A stretch of 64,000 nucleotides of DNA, from assembly GCF_965218915.1 (NCBI RefSeq), contig NZ_OZ244708.1:2728001-2792000 (forward strand), in the 5' to 3' direction. Below, one piece after another: positions 8,407 through 15,984 of this stretch (its first letter is position 1; the number at the start of each line of letters is the position of its first letter). The stretch is from Novosphingopyxis sp965218915. GTDB taxonomy: Bacteria > Pseudomonadota > Alphaproteobacteria > Sphingomonadales > Sphingomonadaceae. Under the pieces are notes generated by a model. The model had not been told where the DNA came from and searched no databases. It worked only from the letters and a program-made list of their open reading frames with translations. The translations under genes and the position numbers were made by a program.

Positions 8407-8436
8407 AAAGGCCGGGTGGCGACGCCCGGCCTTTTT
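8407..8436 (+). terminator. Intrinsic terminator of rplKA
   Basis: The stem AAAGGCCGGG (8407-8416) pairs with CCCGGCCTTT (8425-8434) around an eight-base loop and runs into five T residues. Confidence 0.85.
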
Positions 8437-8467
8437 CGTGCAATTAAGCGGAACCTGATCTTTTTCA

Positions 8468-8495
8468 TTGCATGCCAACAATAGGCTGATAAAAA
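8468..8495 (+). promoter_or_regulatory. Possible promoter of the beta-propeller lipoprotein gene
   Basis: TTGCAT (8468-8473) and TAAAAA (8490-8495) are 16 bases apart in an AT-rich stretch that contrasts with the GC-rich neighbourhood. It lies about 135 bases before the proposed start. The match is by eye only. Confidence 0.3.
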
Positions 8496-8631
8496 ATAAG
8501 AGGGGGAGACAGTAGATTCCTGAAAATTTTAGATAAGCTTTGCTCGAGGGCGCCGAACGTCCTGTAGCGCGGCAAGCGTGCTGCGCGCGGTTTGGCGATC
8601 CCTCCTGCATGTCCGAGTTATGGGGGAAAAG

Positions 8632-10254
8632 ATGCGTTCTAACGGTTTGGCTTATATATGTTCGGCATTTGCGATCGTTGCACTGTCAGGATGCGGAGGT
8701 AGCGACCAGGGGTCCTCTTCACCGGTAACGACCGCGCCGACACCGCCACCGCCACCGCTATCGACTTTGTCCGTAACGCTTTCAAACAAGTCGGCGAATG
8801 TGAATGTCGATGAAGGCAAGATCGCAACCTTTGGCTTCAACGCCGAGTATAGCGGCACGAGCACGCAGCCGATCGTTGCGGTTGTGGCGGTTGACGGTAA
8901 GCGTTACAGGCTGAACGGCACCCCGGCCGCTTCCGGGAAAAGCTATGCCGTCTCCCTGAAGACCATACCCTTTGCCGAAGGCGGCAAGACCGTCAGCACC
9001 GTCACATTCCGCCTCTGCACCACCAGCAGTTGCAACAGCGTTTATCCCGGTTCGACGTCGAGTTTCACCGTCAATCTGGACGTGCGACTGAAGGATTGGG
9101 CCACCTTCCAGCGCGATGCCGCGCACAGCGGGTATGTTGCGGTAAAGTATGACGCTGTCAATTTCGCAAGCGCCTGGACCATGCCCGTTTCCGCAAATGA
9201 CCGTATAACCGGCATCGCGGCGACCCGTGGCAGCCTCTTCGTTAATCTCGCGCCGCCTTATGGTTCGCAGATCAACTTGCAAACGCGCGCGATCGACTCC
9301 GGCACCGGGGGGATAATATGGGATTATGACCTCGGTAACAAAAATTATTACAGTGCGCCCAGCTATTCAAATGGACGGGTAGTCAGCGCCGCCATGGACA
9401 TTTCTTCCGGAAATATCCCAATCGACGTTATCGACGCCAAAACCGGCCGGTATTTGCGCTCGCTGTCCTATTCCAGCCAGTTTGCGAATTCCGGAACGCC
9501 GACACCGTTTGACGATGAACTCTATCTTCAGGCAGGTTATTACGGGAATGTGGTCTTCGGATACAACTCGGCCATGGGAACCCGCCGGTGGGTGACCGAC
9601 ACGACCCAGATCAACGGCGGCTATGTTCAGGAGGGCGAGAGCGTCGCAGCCGATGCCAGGTTCGTATATTTCTTCAGTTCCGGCTATCTCGTGGCATTGA
9701 ACAGATCGAGCGGCGAGATTGCGCACAATATCCGCAATCCCTTCTTCGGCTCGGTCGGCTTGAGCTATTACGGCTCCTATTTCGGCGCTCCCATTCTTGA
9801 TGGCACCGGGCGCGTGTTCACCTTTTCCGACAATCGCCCGCAGGACGTGAACCTGCCGCTCGTGGCATTTTCCATCAAAAGCGATTCGGTCCTTTGGCGC
9901 ACCAAGCGGAGCTACGGGGGCGAGCCCGCACTGCGTGATGGAAAGCTTTATGCCATCCGTGCCGACAGTCGTATCATCGACATCATCGATACCGCCGATG
10001 GTTCGGTGGACGGTTCGATCAATCTTGGCTCGGGCGTCGATCCGTTGAACAGCAACCTGGTGTTGACCGAAAGTCATCTTTTTGTCGCCAATGATTCCAA
10101 GACCTACGCCATCGACATCCAGAATTCGGCCTTTCCAACCGTCTGGTCGGCAGATCAGGGGGGCTCGCTGGCGATCACGCCGGATAATGTGCTGGTCATT
10201 TCATCTCGGACGAGAGGTCTTTATGCCTACCGGCTCTCCGGCAGTAATTCGTAA
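8632..10254 (+). CDS. Putative lipoprotein with PQQ-like beta-propeller repeats
   Basis: Protein of about 540 residues. The signal ends in the lipobox ALSGC near residue 20, followed by a Ser/Thr/Pro linker, an Ig-like segment of about 120 residues, and a C-terminal beta-propeller beginning DWATFQRDAAHSGY, a typical entry strand of PQQ-like repeat proteins, with repeated IDSGTGGIIWDY and IDAKTGRYL motifs. ATG 8632 is chosen because GGGGGAAAAG precedes it and the lipoprotein signal follows; ATG 8620 is possible. It probably faces the periplasm or cell surface. Lower GC content and its position between rplA and rplJ suggest acquisition. No ligand can be assigned. Confidence 0.75.
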   Translation: MRSNGLAYICSAFAIVALSGCGGSDQGSSSPVTTAPTPPPPPLSTLSVTLSNKSANVNVDEGKIATFGFNAEYSGTSTQPIVAVVAVDGKRYRLNGTPAASGKSYAVSLKTIPFAEGGKTVSTVTFRLCTTSSCNSVYPGSTSSFTVNLDVRLKDWATFQRDAAHSGYVAVKYDAVNFASAWTMPVSANDRITGIAATRGSLFVNLAPPYGSQINLQTRAIDSGTGGIIWDYDLGNKNYYSAPSYSNGRVVSAAMDISSGNIPIDVIDAKTGRYLRSLSYSSQFANSGTPTPFDDELYLQAGYYGNVVFGYNSAMGTRRWVTDTTQINGGYVQEGESVAADARFVYFFSSGYLVALNRSSGEIAHNIRNPFFGSVGLSYYGSYFGAPILDGTGRVFTFSDNRPQDVNLPLVAFSIKSDSVLWRTKRSYGGEPALRDGKLYAIRADSRIIDIIDTADGSVDGSINLGSGVDPLNSNLVLTESHLFVANDSKTYAIDIQNSAFPTVWSADQGGSLAITPDNVLVISSRTRGLYAYRLSGSNS

Positions 10255-10302
10255 CCGGCAAAGCGGCGTCGGCTCACCGTCAAGGCCGACCGACGCCGAT
10301 CC

Positions 10303-11172
10303 TCACCCCTGCACCACCATCCCGCCATTGGGGTGCAGCACCTGTCCGCTCATGTAGCTCGAATCGGCGCAGGCCAGGAACAGGAAGGCCGGCGCCACCT
10401 CGTTCGGCTGGCCGGGGCGGCCCATGGGGGTGTTCTCGCCGAAATCGTCCATCTCCTCGGGCGGCTGGCCGCCATAAGGGTTGAGCGGGGTCCAGATCGG
10501 GCCGGGGGCGACGGCGTTCACGCGGATGCCTTTTTCCACCAGGTTCTGGCTGAGCGAGCGGGTGAAGGCGGTGATCGCGCCCTTGGTGGCGCTGTAATCG
10601 AGCAGGATCGGCGCGCCCTTGTACATGGTGACGCTGGTGCAGTTCACGATCGCCGCCCCCTCCTCCAGATGTGGCAGCGCGGCCTGAGTCAGGAAGAACA
10701 TCGAAAAGATGTTGGTCTGGAAGGTGCGGCGCAATTGCTCTTCCGTAATGCCTTCCAGATCGTGATCGGGATGCTGCTCGCCGGCATTGTTCACGAGGAT
10801 ATCGAGCCGCCCGAACGCCTCGACGGTCTCGTCGACCACCTCGCGCGCGAAATCGCTGTCCCCGAGATCGCCGCGCAGCGTGATCGCCTTGCGCCCCTCC
10901 CCTTCGACGATCGCCTTGGTCCGGGCGGCGTCCTCATCCTCCTCCTCGGCGAGATAGACGATGGCGACATCCGCGCCCTCGCGCGCGAACAGCGCCGCGA
11001 CGGCCCGGCCGATACCGCTGTCGCCGCCGGTGACGATCGCCGCCTTGCCGCCCAGCCGGTCCGATCCGGCGAAGCGCGGGCGCCAGTCGGGCTGGTCGTC
11101 CATCTCGGCTTCGGACCCCGGCATGCGGGGCTGTTCCTCGATGGGATCGGTGAATTGGGAGGCGTCGGTCAT
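10303..11172 (-). CDS. Short-chain dehydrogenase/reductase (YghA/YdaD-like)
   Basis: SDR-family NAD(P)-dependent oxidoreductase of 289 residues. The cofactor motif TGGDSGIGRA follows an N-terminal extension rich in Pro and acidic residues (QPRMPGSEAEMDDQPDWRP), typical of the stress-associated YghA/YdaD subgroup. The NNAG motif and the catalytic Ser and YSATK Tyr/Lys are intact (NCTSVTMYKGAP, LLDYSATKGAI). The start at MTDASQ fits the subgroup length; the upstream frame carries no similarity. Substrate unknown. It is read against rplJ and belongs to the cargo that separates rplA from rplJ. Confidence 0.88.
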   Translation of the reverse strand: MTDASQFTDPIEEQPRMPGSEAEMDDQPDWRPRFAGSDRLGGKAAIVTGGDSGIGRAVAALFAREGADVAIVYLAEEEDEDAARTKAIVEGEGRKAITLRGDLGDSDFAREVVDETVEAFGRLDILVNNAGEQHPDHDLEGITEEQLRRTFQTNIFSMFFLTQAALPHLEEGAAIVNCTSVTMYKGAPILLDYSATKGAITAFTRSLSQNLVEKGIRVNAVAPGPIWTPLNPYGGQPPEEMDDFGENTPMGRPGQPNEVAPAFLFLACADSSYMSGQVLHPNGGMVVQG

Positions 11173-11437
11173 GGGAGGGGCCCTTTGCGAGAGATGGGGG
11201 AAGAGGCAACGCGCGTCGGCGGGATCGGTTCGCGGAAAAATCACCCGATCCGTGCCGGATGTCCGCCAAGGCGCCGCTCCGCGAGCGCTTGAAATGTCGG
11301 AAGTTGTCTGATCGAGTCTCCCCCTCGCCAATATCGCGATTGTGGGAAATATTGTTGCGCGGTTTTGACATGGTTTCGCGCCGACCTTGTCAACTTTGAA
11401 CCATTTGGTTACGTGGAACGCCAGAGCGGCACGGGGC

Positions 11438-11465
11438 TTGACTTCCCCACCCGCACCGCTATTGC
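11438..11465 (+). promoter_or_regulatory. Candidate rplJL promoter
   Basis: TTGACT (11438-11443) and TATTGC (11460-11465) are separated by 16 bases, resembling alphaproteobacterial housekeeping promoters. It is the best match in the 659 bases before rplJ. Confidence 0.4.
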
Positions 11466-11657
11466 CCCGCCTCGACCGACCGGTTCACCGGTCGCTCACC
11501 GTCCGAGACAGCCGGCGGGGGCCCGCCCCCTTAATATTCGCCAGCCTAGACGGGGATCAAAATTATGCACCGGGATCGGCCCCAATGCCTGTCCCCGCCC
11601 CGCTGTCGCTCCATTGCCGCAGCACGGGCCGTGAATTTTTCCCCACGGACAAACGAA

Positions 11658-11740
11658 CGTCGTCCCGGACTTGATCCGGGATCCAGGGCGAGATGGCACT
11701 GCTGTTGGGCTCTGGCCCCCGGATCAAGTCCGGGGTGACG
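11658..11740. repeat. CGTCATCCCGG-family inverted repeat pair before rplJ
   Basis: Starts CGTCGTCCCGGACTTGATCC and ends with CCGGGGTGACG-type complement; same architecture and near-identical ends as the copy at 8312-8394, so the two flank the inserted cargo region. Confidence 0.7.
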
Positions 11741-11831
11741 AAAGATGGAGATGGCGGATCACTTCGCCTTTTTCGCAATCGCGTGTGGAGCGGGCGGCCT
11801 GGCCTCCCGTTGCACAGACAAGGAGAAAAGC

Positions 11832-12347
11832 ATGAACCGTGCTGAAAAGACCGATGCGGTGGAAGCGCTGAACAGTACTTTTACGCAAGCCGCGGTTGTC
11901 GTCGTCACACGCAATCTGGGGCTTTCGGTGGCGGCGTCCACCGATCTGCGCTCGCAGATGCGCGACGCCGGCGCCAGCTACAAGGTCGCCAAGAACCGCC
12001 TTGCCCGGATCGCGCTCGACGGGACGCCCTATGCCCAGCTCAGCGACATGCTGACTGGCCCGACGGCGCTCGCCACATCGCCGGATCCGGTCGCCGCCGC
12101 CAAGGTTGCGATCAATTTCGCCAAGACCAACGACAGGCTTGAAATTGTCGGCGGTGCGATGGGCGATACCCTGCTCGATGCGGACGGCATCAAAGCGCTG
12201 GCGTCGATGCCCTCGCTCGATGAACTGCGTGGGACGATCGTCGGCTTGATTCAGGCGCCCGCAACCAAGATCGCCCGCGTCGTCGCCGAACCGGCCGCGA
12301 AACTGGCCCGCGTCTTCAACGCCTATGGCGAAAAAGAAGCCGCATAA
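11832..12347 (+). CDS. rplJ: 50S ribosomal protein L10
   Basis: Ribosomal L10 of 171 residues, base of the L7/L12 stalk. The conserved start MNRAEKTDAVEALN, the NLGLSVAASTDLRSQMR helix, KVAKNRLARIAL and the C-terminal L12-binding helix (ARVVAEPAAKLARVFNAYGEK) are present. AAGGAGAAAAGC sits before the ATG. It precedes rplL by about 100 bases that hold a single palindromic repeat. Confidence 0.96.
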   Translation: MNRAEKTDAVEALNSTFTQAAVVVVTRNLGLSVAASTDLRSQMRDAGASYKVAKNRLARIALDGTPYAQLSDMLTGPTALATSPDPVAAAKVAINFAKTNDRLEIVGGAMGDTLLDADGIKALASMPSLDELRGTIVGLIQAPATKIARVVAEPAAKLARVFNAYGEKEAA

Positions 12348-12370
12348 GACTGAACCATATCCATCAATCT

Positions 12371-12406
12371 CGTCATCCCGGACTCGGATCGAGCCCGGGA
12401 TGGCGG
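12371..12406. repeat. Single CGTCATCCCGG palindrome between rplJ and rplL
   Basis: A single hairpin unit (CGTCATCCCGGACTCGGATC with the complementary GAGCCCGGGATGGCG) inside the rplJ-rplL transcript. It could slow polymerase or stabilise the upstream message. Confidence 0.6.
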
Positions 12407-12444
12407 ATTAAACCAAACTAGACTAGAAAACGGAGCATAACATC

Positions 12445-12822
12445 ATGGCAGACATCGAAAAGCTGGTCGAGCAGCTGAGCGAACTCACCGTCCTGGAAGC
12501 CGCCGAGCTTTCCAAGGCGCTCGAAGAGAAGTGGGGCGTTTCCGCCGCCGCAGCCGTTGCGGTTGCCGGCCCGGCCGCTGGTGGCGGTGAAACTGCGGCT
12601 GCCGAGGAGCAGACCGAATTCGACGTGATCCTCACCGGCGACGGCGGCAAGAAGATCCAGGTCATCAAGGAAGTCCGTGCGATCACGCAGATGGGTCTCA
12701 CCGATGCCAAGGCGCTCGTCGAGGGCGCGCCCAAGGCGATCAAGGAAGGCGTGAACAAGGCCGAAGCCGAAGAGATCAAGACCAAGATCGAAGCGGCCGG
12801 CGGCACCGTCGAGCTGAAGTAA
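12445..12822 (+). CDS. rplL: 50S ribosomal protein L7/L12
   Basis: L7/L12 stalk protein of 125 residues that recruits translational GTPases. The N-terminal dimerisation helix (IEKLVEQLSELTVLEAAELSKALEEKWGV), an Ala/Gly-rich hinge and the C-terminal domain with EFDVILTGDGGKKIQVIKEVR and GLTDAKALVEGAPK are all normal. A GC-rich hairpin follows at 12865. Confidence 0.97.
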   Translation: MADIEKLVEQLSELTVLEAAELSKALEEKWGVSAAAAVAVAGPAAGGGETAAAEEQTEFDVILTGDGGKKIQVIKEVRAITQMGLTDAKALVEGAPKAIKEGVNKAEAEEIKTKIEAAGGTVELK

Positions 12823-12864
12823 TCGGCCATAACCACGGCCACGGCCGGAGTTCTGAAACGGGAA

Positions 12865-12889
12865 AGGGCGGCTCCGACGGGGCCGCCCT
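12865..12889 (+). terminator. Terminator-like hairpin after rplL
   Basis: AGGGCGGC (12865-12872) pairs with GCCGCCCT (12882-12889). No T-tract follows, so termination strength is uncertain. Confidence 0.5.
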
Positions 12890-12944
12890 CACATCAGTGG
12901 ATCATGTCAGCCAGTGCTGGCGATGCCATCACCGAAGCCATCGC

Positions 12945-13067
12945 TCAGGCGAGCGGCACCGGGATCGAGTAGACGGGCTTGTCGGTCTTGGCCGATTCGC
13001 TTTTCGCCGCACAACCCGCAACGGCCAGCGCCAAGACGGTCAATCCGATTAGGCCGATCTTCTTCAT
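12945..13067 (-). CDS. Small (40 aa) predicted lipoprotein
   Basis: Short reading frame with a textbook lipoprotein signal: MKKIGLIGL, a hydrophobic core, and the lipobox AVAGC at residue 19, leaving a mature peptide of about 22 residues (CAAKSESAKTD and a Pro/Val tail). AGGGAGAAGTTC precedes the ATG with good spacing, which decides this start over the longer frame from 13130. It is convergent with rplL. Function unknown; it resembles entericidin-sized envelope lipopeptides only in size and signal. Confidence 0.65.
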   Translation of the reverse strand: MKKIGLIGLTVLALAVAGCAAKSESAKTDKPVYSIPVPLA

Positions 13068-13198
13068 GAACTTCTCCCTAAGCGTGCAAGTATCAGCAAA
13101 TCGCGCGCTTGGCAATCGGGCGCCAGTCACTGTGATCCGCCCTGTTCGGCCAGGCGCTTGACAGGAGGCCCCTCGGCTCCCTCTATCGCGGCTCTCCC

Positions 13199-13774
13199 AT
13201 GACCGACCGGACCCGCCCCATCATGCCCGATCCCATGACCGACAACGCCGATCTCGCCGCGCTGGTGCGCACCATTCCGGACTATCCCAAGCCCGGCATC
13301 CGGTTTCGCGACATCTCGACGCTGCTGCTCGACGGCGAGGGGTTCCGCGCGACGATCGACCGGCTGGCCGGCACCGTGGAAGGCGAGCGCTTCGACCTGA
13401 TCGCGGGGCTGGAGGCGCGCGGCTTCATCATCGCTTCGGCGCTTTCCTATGTGTTGCGCCTGGGCAAGGTGATGTTGCGCAAGCAGGGCAAGCTGCCGGG
13501 CAAGCGCGTGGGCGTGGATTACATGCTGGAATATGGCACCGACCGGATCGAGATGCACGAAGATGCGGTGGCGCCCGGCCAGCGCGTGCTGCTGGTCGAC
13601 GACCTGATCGCCACCGGCGGCACCGCGCTCGCGGCGATCGAGTTGCTGCGCGGGCGCGGCGCGGTGGTGGACGTGGCGCTGTTCGTGATCGACCTGCCCG
13701 ATCTGGGCGGATCGCAGCGGCTGCGCGAGGCGGGGGTTGAGCCGCGGCACCTGATCGCGTTCGCCGGTGACTAA
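13199..13774 (+). CDS. apt: Adenine phosphoribosyltransferase
   Basis: Salvages adenine to AMP using PRPP. The PRPP-binding loop VLLVDDLIATGGTALAA, the DYPKPGIRFRDIS start segment and IAGLEARGFIIASALSY are canonical. Of 191 residues, the first 10-15 are not conserved, and ATGs at 13223 and 13235 could be the true start. It is monocistronic: a repeat pair follows. Confidence 0.93.
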   Translation: MTDRTRPIMPDPMTDNADLAALVRTIPDYPKPGIRFRDISTLLLDGEGFRATIDRLAGTVEGERFDLIAGLEARGFIIASALSYVLRLGKVMLRKQGKLPGKRVGVDYMLEYGTDRIEMHEDAVAPGQRVLLVDDLIATGGTALAAIELLRGRGAVVDVALFVIDLPDLGGSQRLREAGVEPRHLIAFAGD

Positions 13775-13778
13775 CCAA

Positions 13779-13922
13779 AATCCTCCCCGGAACGGGGAGG
13801 TGGCACGATGCCGTGAGGCATTGTGACGGAGGGGGCGAAACGGTTGCTTCAAAAGGCACCGTTTCGGCCCCTCCACCACCGACTTCGTCGGCGGTCCCCC
13901 TCCCCGCTCCGGGGAGGATTTG
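13779..13922. repeat. Large inverted repeat pair after apt
   Basis: Left arm AAATCCTCCCCGGAACGGGG and right arm CCCGCTCCGGGGAGGATTT face each other over about 100 bases, with a smaller inverted pair inside (GAAACGGTTG... and AACCGTTTC-like halves around 13840-13865). Confidence 0.7.
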
Positions 13923-13960
13923 GCTGGCCTATTCTGAACCAATCGCCCCCCCGCCCATTG

Positions 13961-14803
13961 ATGCACCATATGAACCGTTACTCTCCCGACATGATCACCG
14001 CCGACGGGGCCGACTGGCAAGTCCAGGACGGCGAGGGCCCCGTCATCGCCGCCGCCATCCACAGCGGGCACCGCATCCGCGACGAGTTGAAACCCTGGCT
14101 CGCCATTCCCGACAAAGGCCGGCTGCGCGAAGAAGACCCGCTCACCGACTATTTCCTCACCGTCGCCGACACCAGCGTGCGCGCCAATGTCTCGCGCTTC
14201 GAATGCGATCTCAACCGGCCGCGCGACATCTGCATCACGCGCGATCCGGCCAAGACCTGGGACCTGCGCATCTGGCAGGACGATCTGCCGCCCGAGCAGA
14301 TGGACAAGAGCCGCGAGATTCACGACCGTTTCTACCGCGCGATGCGCCGCCTGTGCGACGACCGGATCGCGCAATATGGCCGCATCCTGCTGCTCGACAT
14401 CCACAGCTATAATTTCAAACGCAACGGCCCCGATGGCGAGCCCGCGCCGGCCGACAAGAACCCCGATATCGATATCGGTGCCACGACGCTGAACAAGGAA
14501 GTCTACGGCGATCTCCTGAACGATTTCGCCGAGACGCTGCGCAGCGTGCCGGTGAACGGCGGTGCCCCCTCGGTCGGCATCAACGTGCGCTGGGAGGACG
14601 GCGGCAACTTTCCCGAATGGCTGCACGGCATCTATGGCGAAAAAGCCTGCATCATGACGCTGGAATACAAAAAAATCTTCATGGACGAATGGAGCGAGGA
14701 GGCGGACATCTTCGCGCTTCAGCATCTTCGCCAGGGGCTGCTGCTCGCGGTCGAGGGCGCGCGCAAGGCATTTGAAAAGATGGCCGGGAAACAGGATCGA
14801 TGA
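13961..14803 (+). CDS. N-formylglutamate amidohydrolase family protein
   Basis: Member of the N-formylglutamate amidohydrolase fold family, 280 residues, a zinc-dependent amidohydrolase group. Visible are IHSGHRIRDEL, FECDLNRPRD, REIHDRFYRAM, LLLDIHSYN (metal-site type DxHS) and GINVRWEDGGNF. ATG 13961 or 13970 are equivalent candidates. It is first of three genes joined by 4-base ATGA overlaps with a DUF1704 protein and a GshB-like ATP-grasp enzyme. This setting differs from histidine degradation, where classical HutG works, so the substrate may instead be a peptide or amide made by the ligase. Confidence 0.85.
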   Translation: MHHMNRYSPDMITADGADWQVQDGEGPVIAAAIHSGHRIRDELKPWLAIPDKGRLREEDPLTDYFLTVADTSVRANVSRFECDLNRPRDICITRDPAKTWDLRIWQDDLPPEQMDKSREIHDRFYRAMRRLCDDRIAQYGRILLLDIHSYNFKRNGPDGEPAPADKNPDIDIGATTLNKEVYGDLLNDFAETLRSVPVNGGAPSVGINVRWEDGGNFPEWLHGIYGEKACIMTLEYKKIFMDEWSEEADIFALQHLRQGLLLAVEGARKAFEKMAGKQDR

Positions 14804-15984
14804 GCGATATCGACATCGAACTCCACCCGCAGACGTTGCGGATCGACGAGAAGCTGGAACAGCTGGAGGACGAGATCGACTGGCTCAGCCGCCTGACGCC
14901 GACCAATATCAGCGCGATCTGGACGGGCTTTTGCGAAAGCGGTTTCAAGGAAGCGCCGGCATTCGAATATGATCCGCTGCCGGACAACCTCACCGAAATG
15001 CGGCGCGATCTGTTTGCACTCCATTTTCACGATTTCGACAGCCCGATGTTCGAGGCGCTGCTGATCGAGAAGCAGCGCGAGCTCGACCGTCAGATCGAAC
15101 TGATCCGCTTCCGCGACCAGCCCGGCTTCGTGCTGGCGAGTCTGGATCTGTTCGGCAATGTCGCGGACAATCTTCTGTCTGCCGCGCGCACGATCCGCGA
15201 CGAAGTGCCGATTGTCGACGCCGGGCCACGCGATGCCGATGCCGATGCGGTGATCGCCTGCGCCGAGGAAGAGATGCGGGCCTATCGCGAACGCAGTCCG
15301 GATTTCCGGCAGAAGGTCGTGAAAAACCCCAACCCCGGCACGCAGCTCGTCACCGTGCAGGGCGACTTGCACGTCGCCTGCGATTACGAGATCGAGCGCG
15401 GCCGGATCATCCCGCTGCTCTCGCACGAAATCGGCACCCACAGCGTCACGCGCCACAATGGCCGGATGCAGCCGCTGCGCGTGCTCGAATGCGGCCTCGC
15501 CGATTACGACCGGATGCAGGAGGGCCTCGCCGTCCTCGCCGAATATCTGTGCGGCTATCTCCCGCCCGCACGGCTGCGCGTGCTCGCGGCGCGGGTCGAG
15601 GCGGCGCACATGGCGGTCACCGAAGCCTCGATGGCCGAGATCTTCGCCGCGCTCTACGAGGACTACAAGCTCGACGAGCACAGCGCGTTCCACACCGCCC
15701 TGCGCGCCAAGCGCGGCGGCGGGCTGACCAAGGACGCGGTCTATCTGCGCGGGATCATGGAAGTGATGGCCTATCTCGCGAACGACGGCGATTTCGAAAT
15801 ATTGTTCGTCGGCAAGTTCGCTTTGAAGCAGCTCCACACATTGGAAAAGCTGATCGAGGAGGGGCTGCTGCTGAAGCCCGATCTGCTGCCGCGCTATCTC
15901 GACGATCTCGACGCGATGAAGCGGCTCGACCGGGTCCGCTCGCTCGATATCACCCGGCTTTACCAGGAAACCCCCGAATCATGA
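14800..15984 (+). CDS. DUF1704 / QEGLA-motif metallopeptidase-like protein
   Basis: Protein of 394 residues in the DUF1704 (TIGR02421) group, usually named flavohemoglobin expression-modulating QEGLA motif protein. It carries HEIGTH at residues 209-214, an HExxxH zinc motif, and QEGLA at 240-244 whose Glu lies 27 residues further on. Both are family hallmarks shared with the eukaryotic MATCAP tubulin carboxypeptidases. A zinc-dependent carboxypeptidase-like activity is therefore plausible; the flavohemoglobin link in the name is weak evidence. The gene overlaps its upstream and downstream partners by four bases each, so the three products should be made together. Confidence 0.85.
   Translation: MSDIDIELHPQTLRIDEKLEQLEDEIDWLSRLTPTNISAIWTGFCESGFKEAPAFEYDPLPDNLTEMRRDLFALHFHDFDSPMFEALLIEKQRELDRQIELIRFRDQPGFVLASLDLFGNVADNLLSAARTIRDEVPIVDAGPRDADADAVIACAEEEMRAYRERSPDFRQKVVKNPNPGTQLVTVQGDLHVACDYEIERGRIIPLLSHEIGTHSVTRHNGRMQPLRVLECGLADYDRMQEGLAVLAEYLCGYLPPARLRVLAARVEAAHMAVTEASMAEIFAALYEDYKLDEHSAFHTALRAKRGGGLTKDAVYLRGIMEVMAYLANDGDFEILFVGKFALKQLHTLEKLIEEGLLLKPDLLPRYLDDLDAMKRLDRVRSLDITRLYQETPES

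Larger units (their letters stand above)
11173..11831. other. Leader region between the SDR gene and rplJ
   Basis: 659 bases without a credible gene. It contains the upstream region of the SDR gene, a candidate rplJ promoter at 11438, a small palindrome GACCGG-TTCA-CCGGTC at 11478-11493, a GC hairpin near 11514, and a CGTCATCCCGG-family repeat at 11658-11740. If the promoter is right, rplJL has a leader of about 360 bases, which could hold the L10 autoregulatory site, although no L10-binding fold was proven. Confidence 0.45.

Noticed and set aside
13961..14803. Reading the amidohydrolase as HutG of histidine degradation
   Set aside because: No other hut gene is in the window, and the gene is tied by overlaps to DUF1704 and ATP-grasp partners, so the specific name was withheld.
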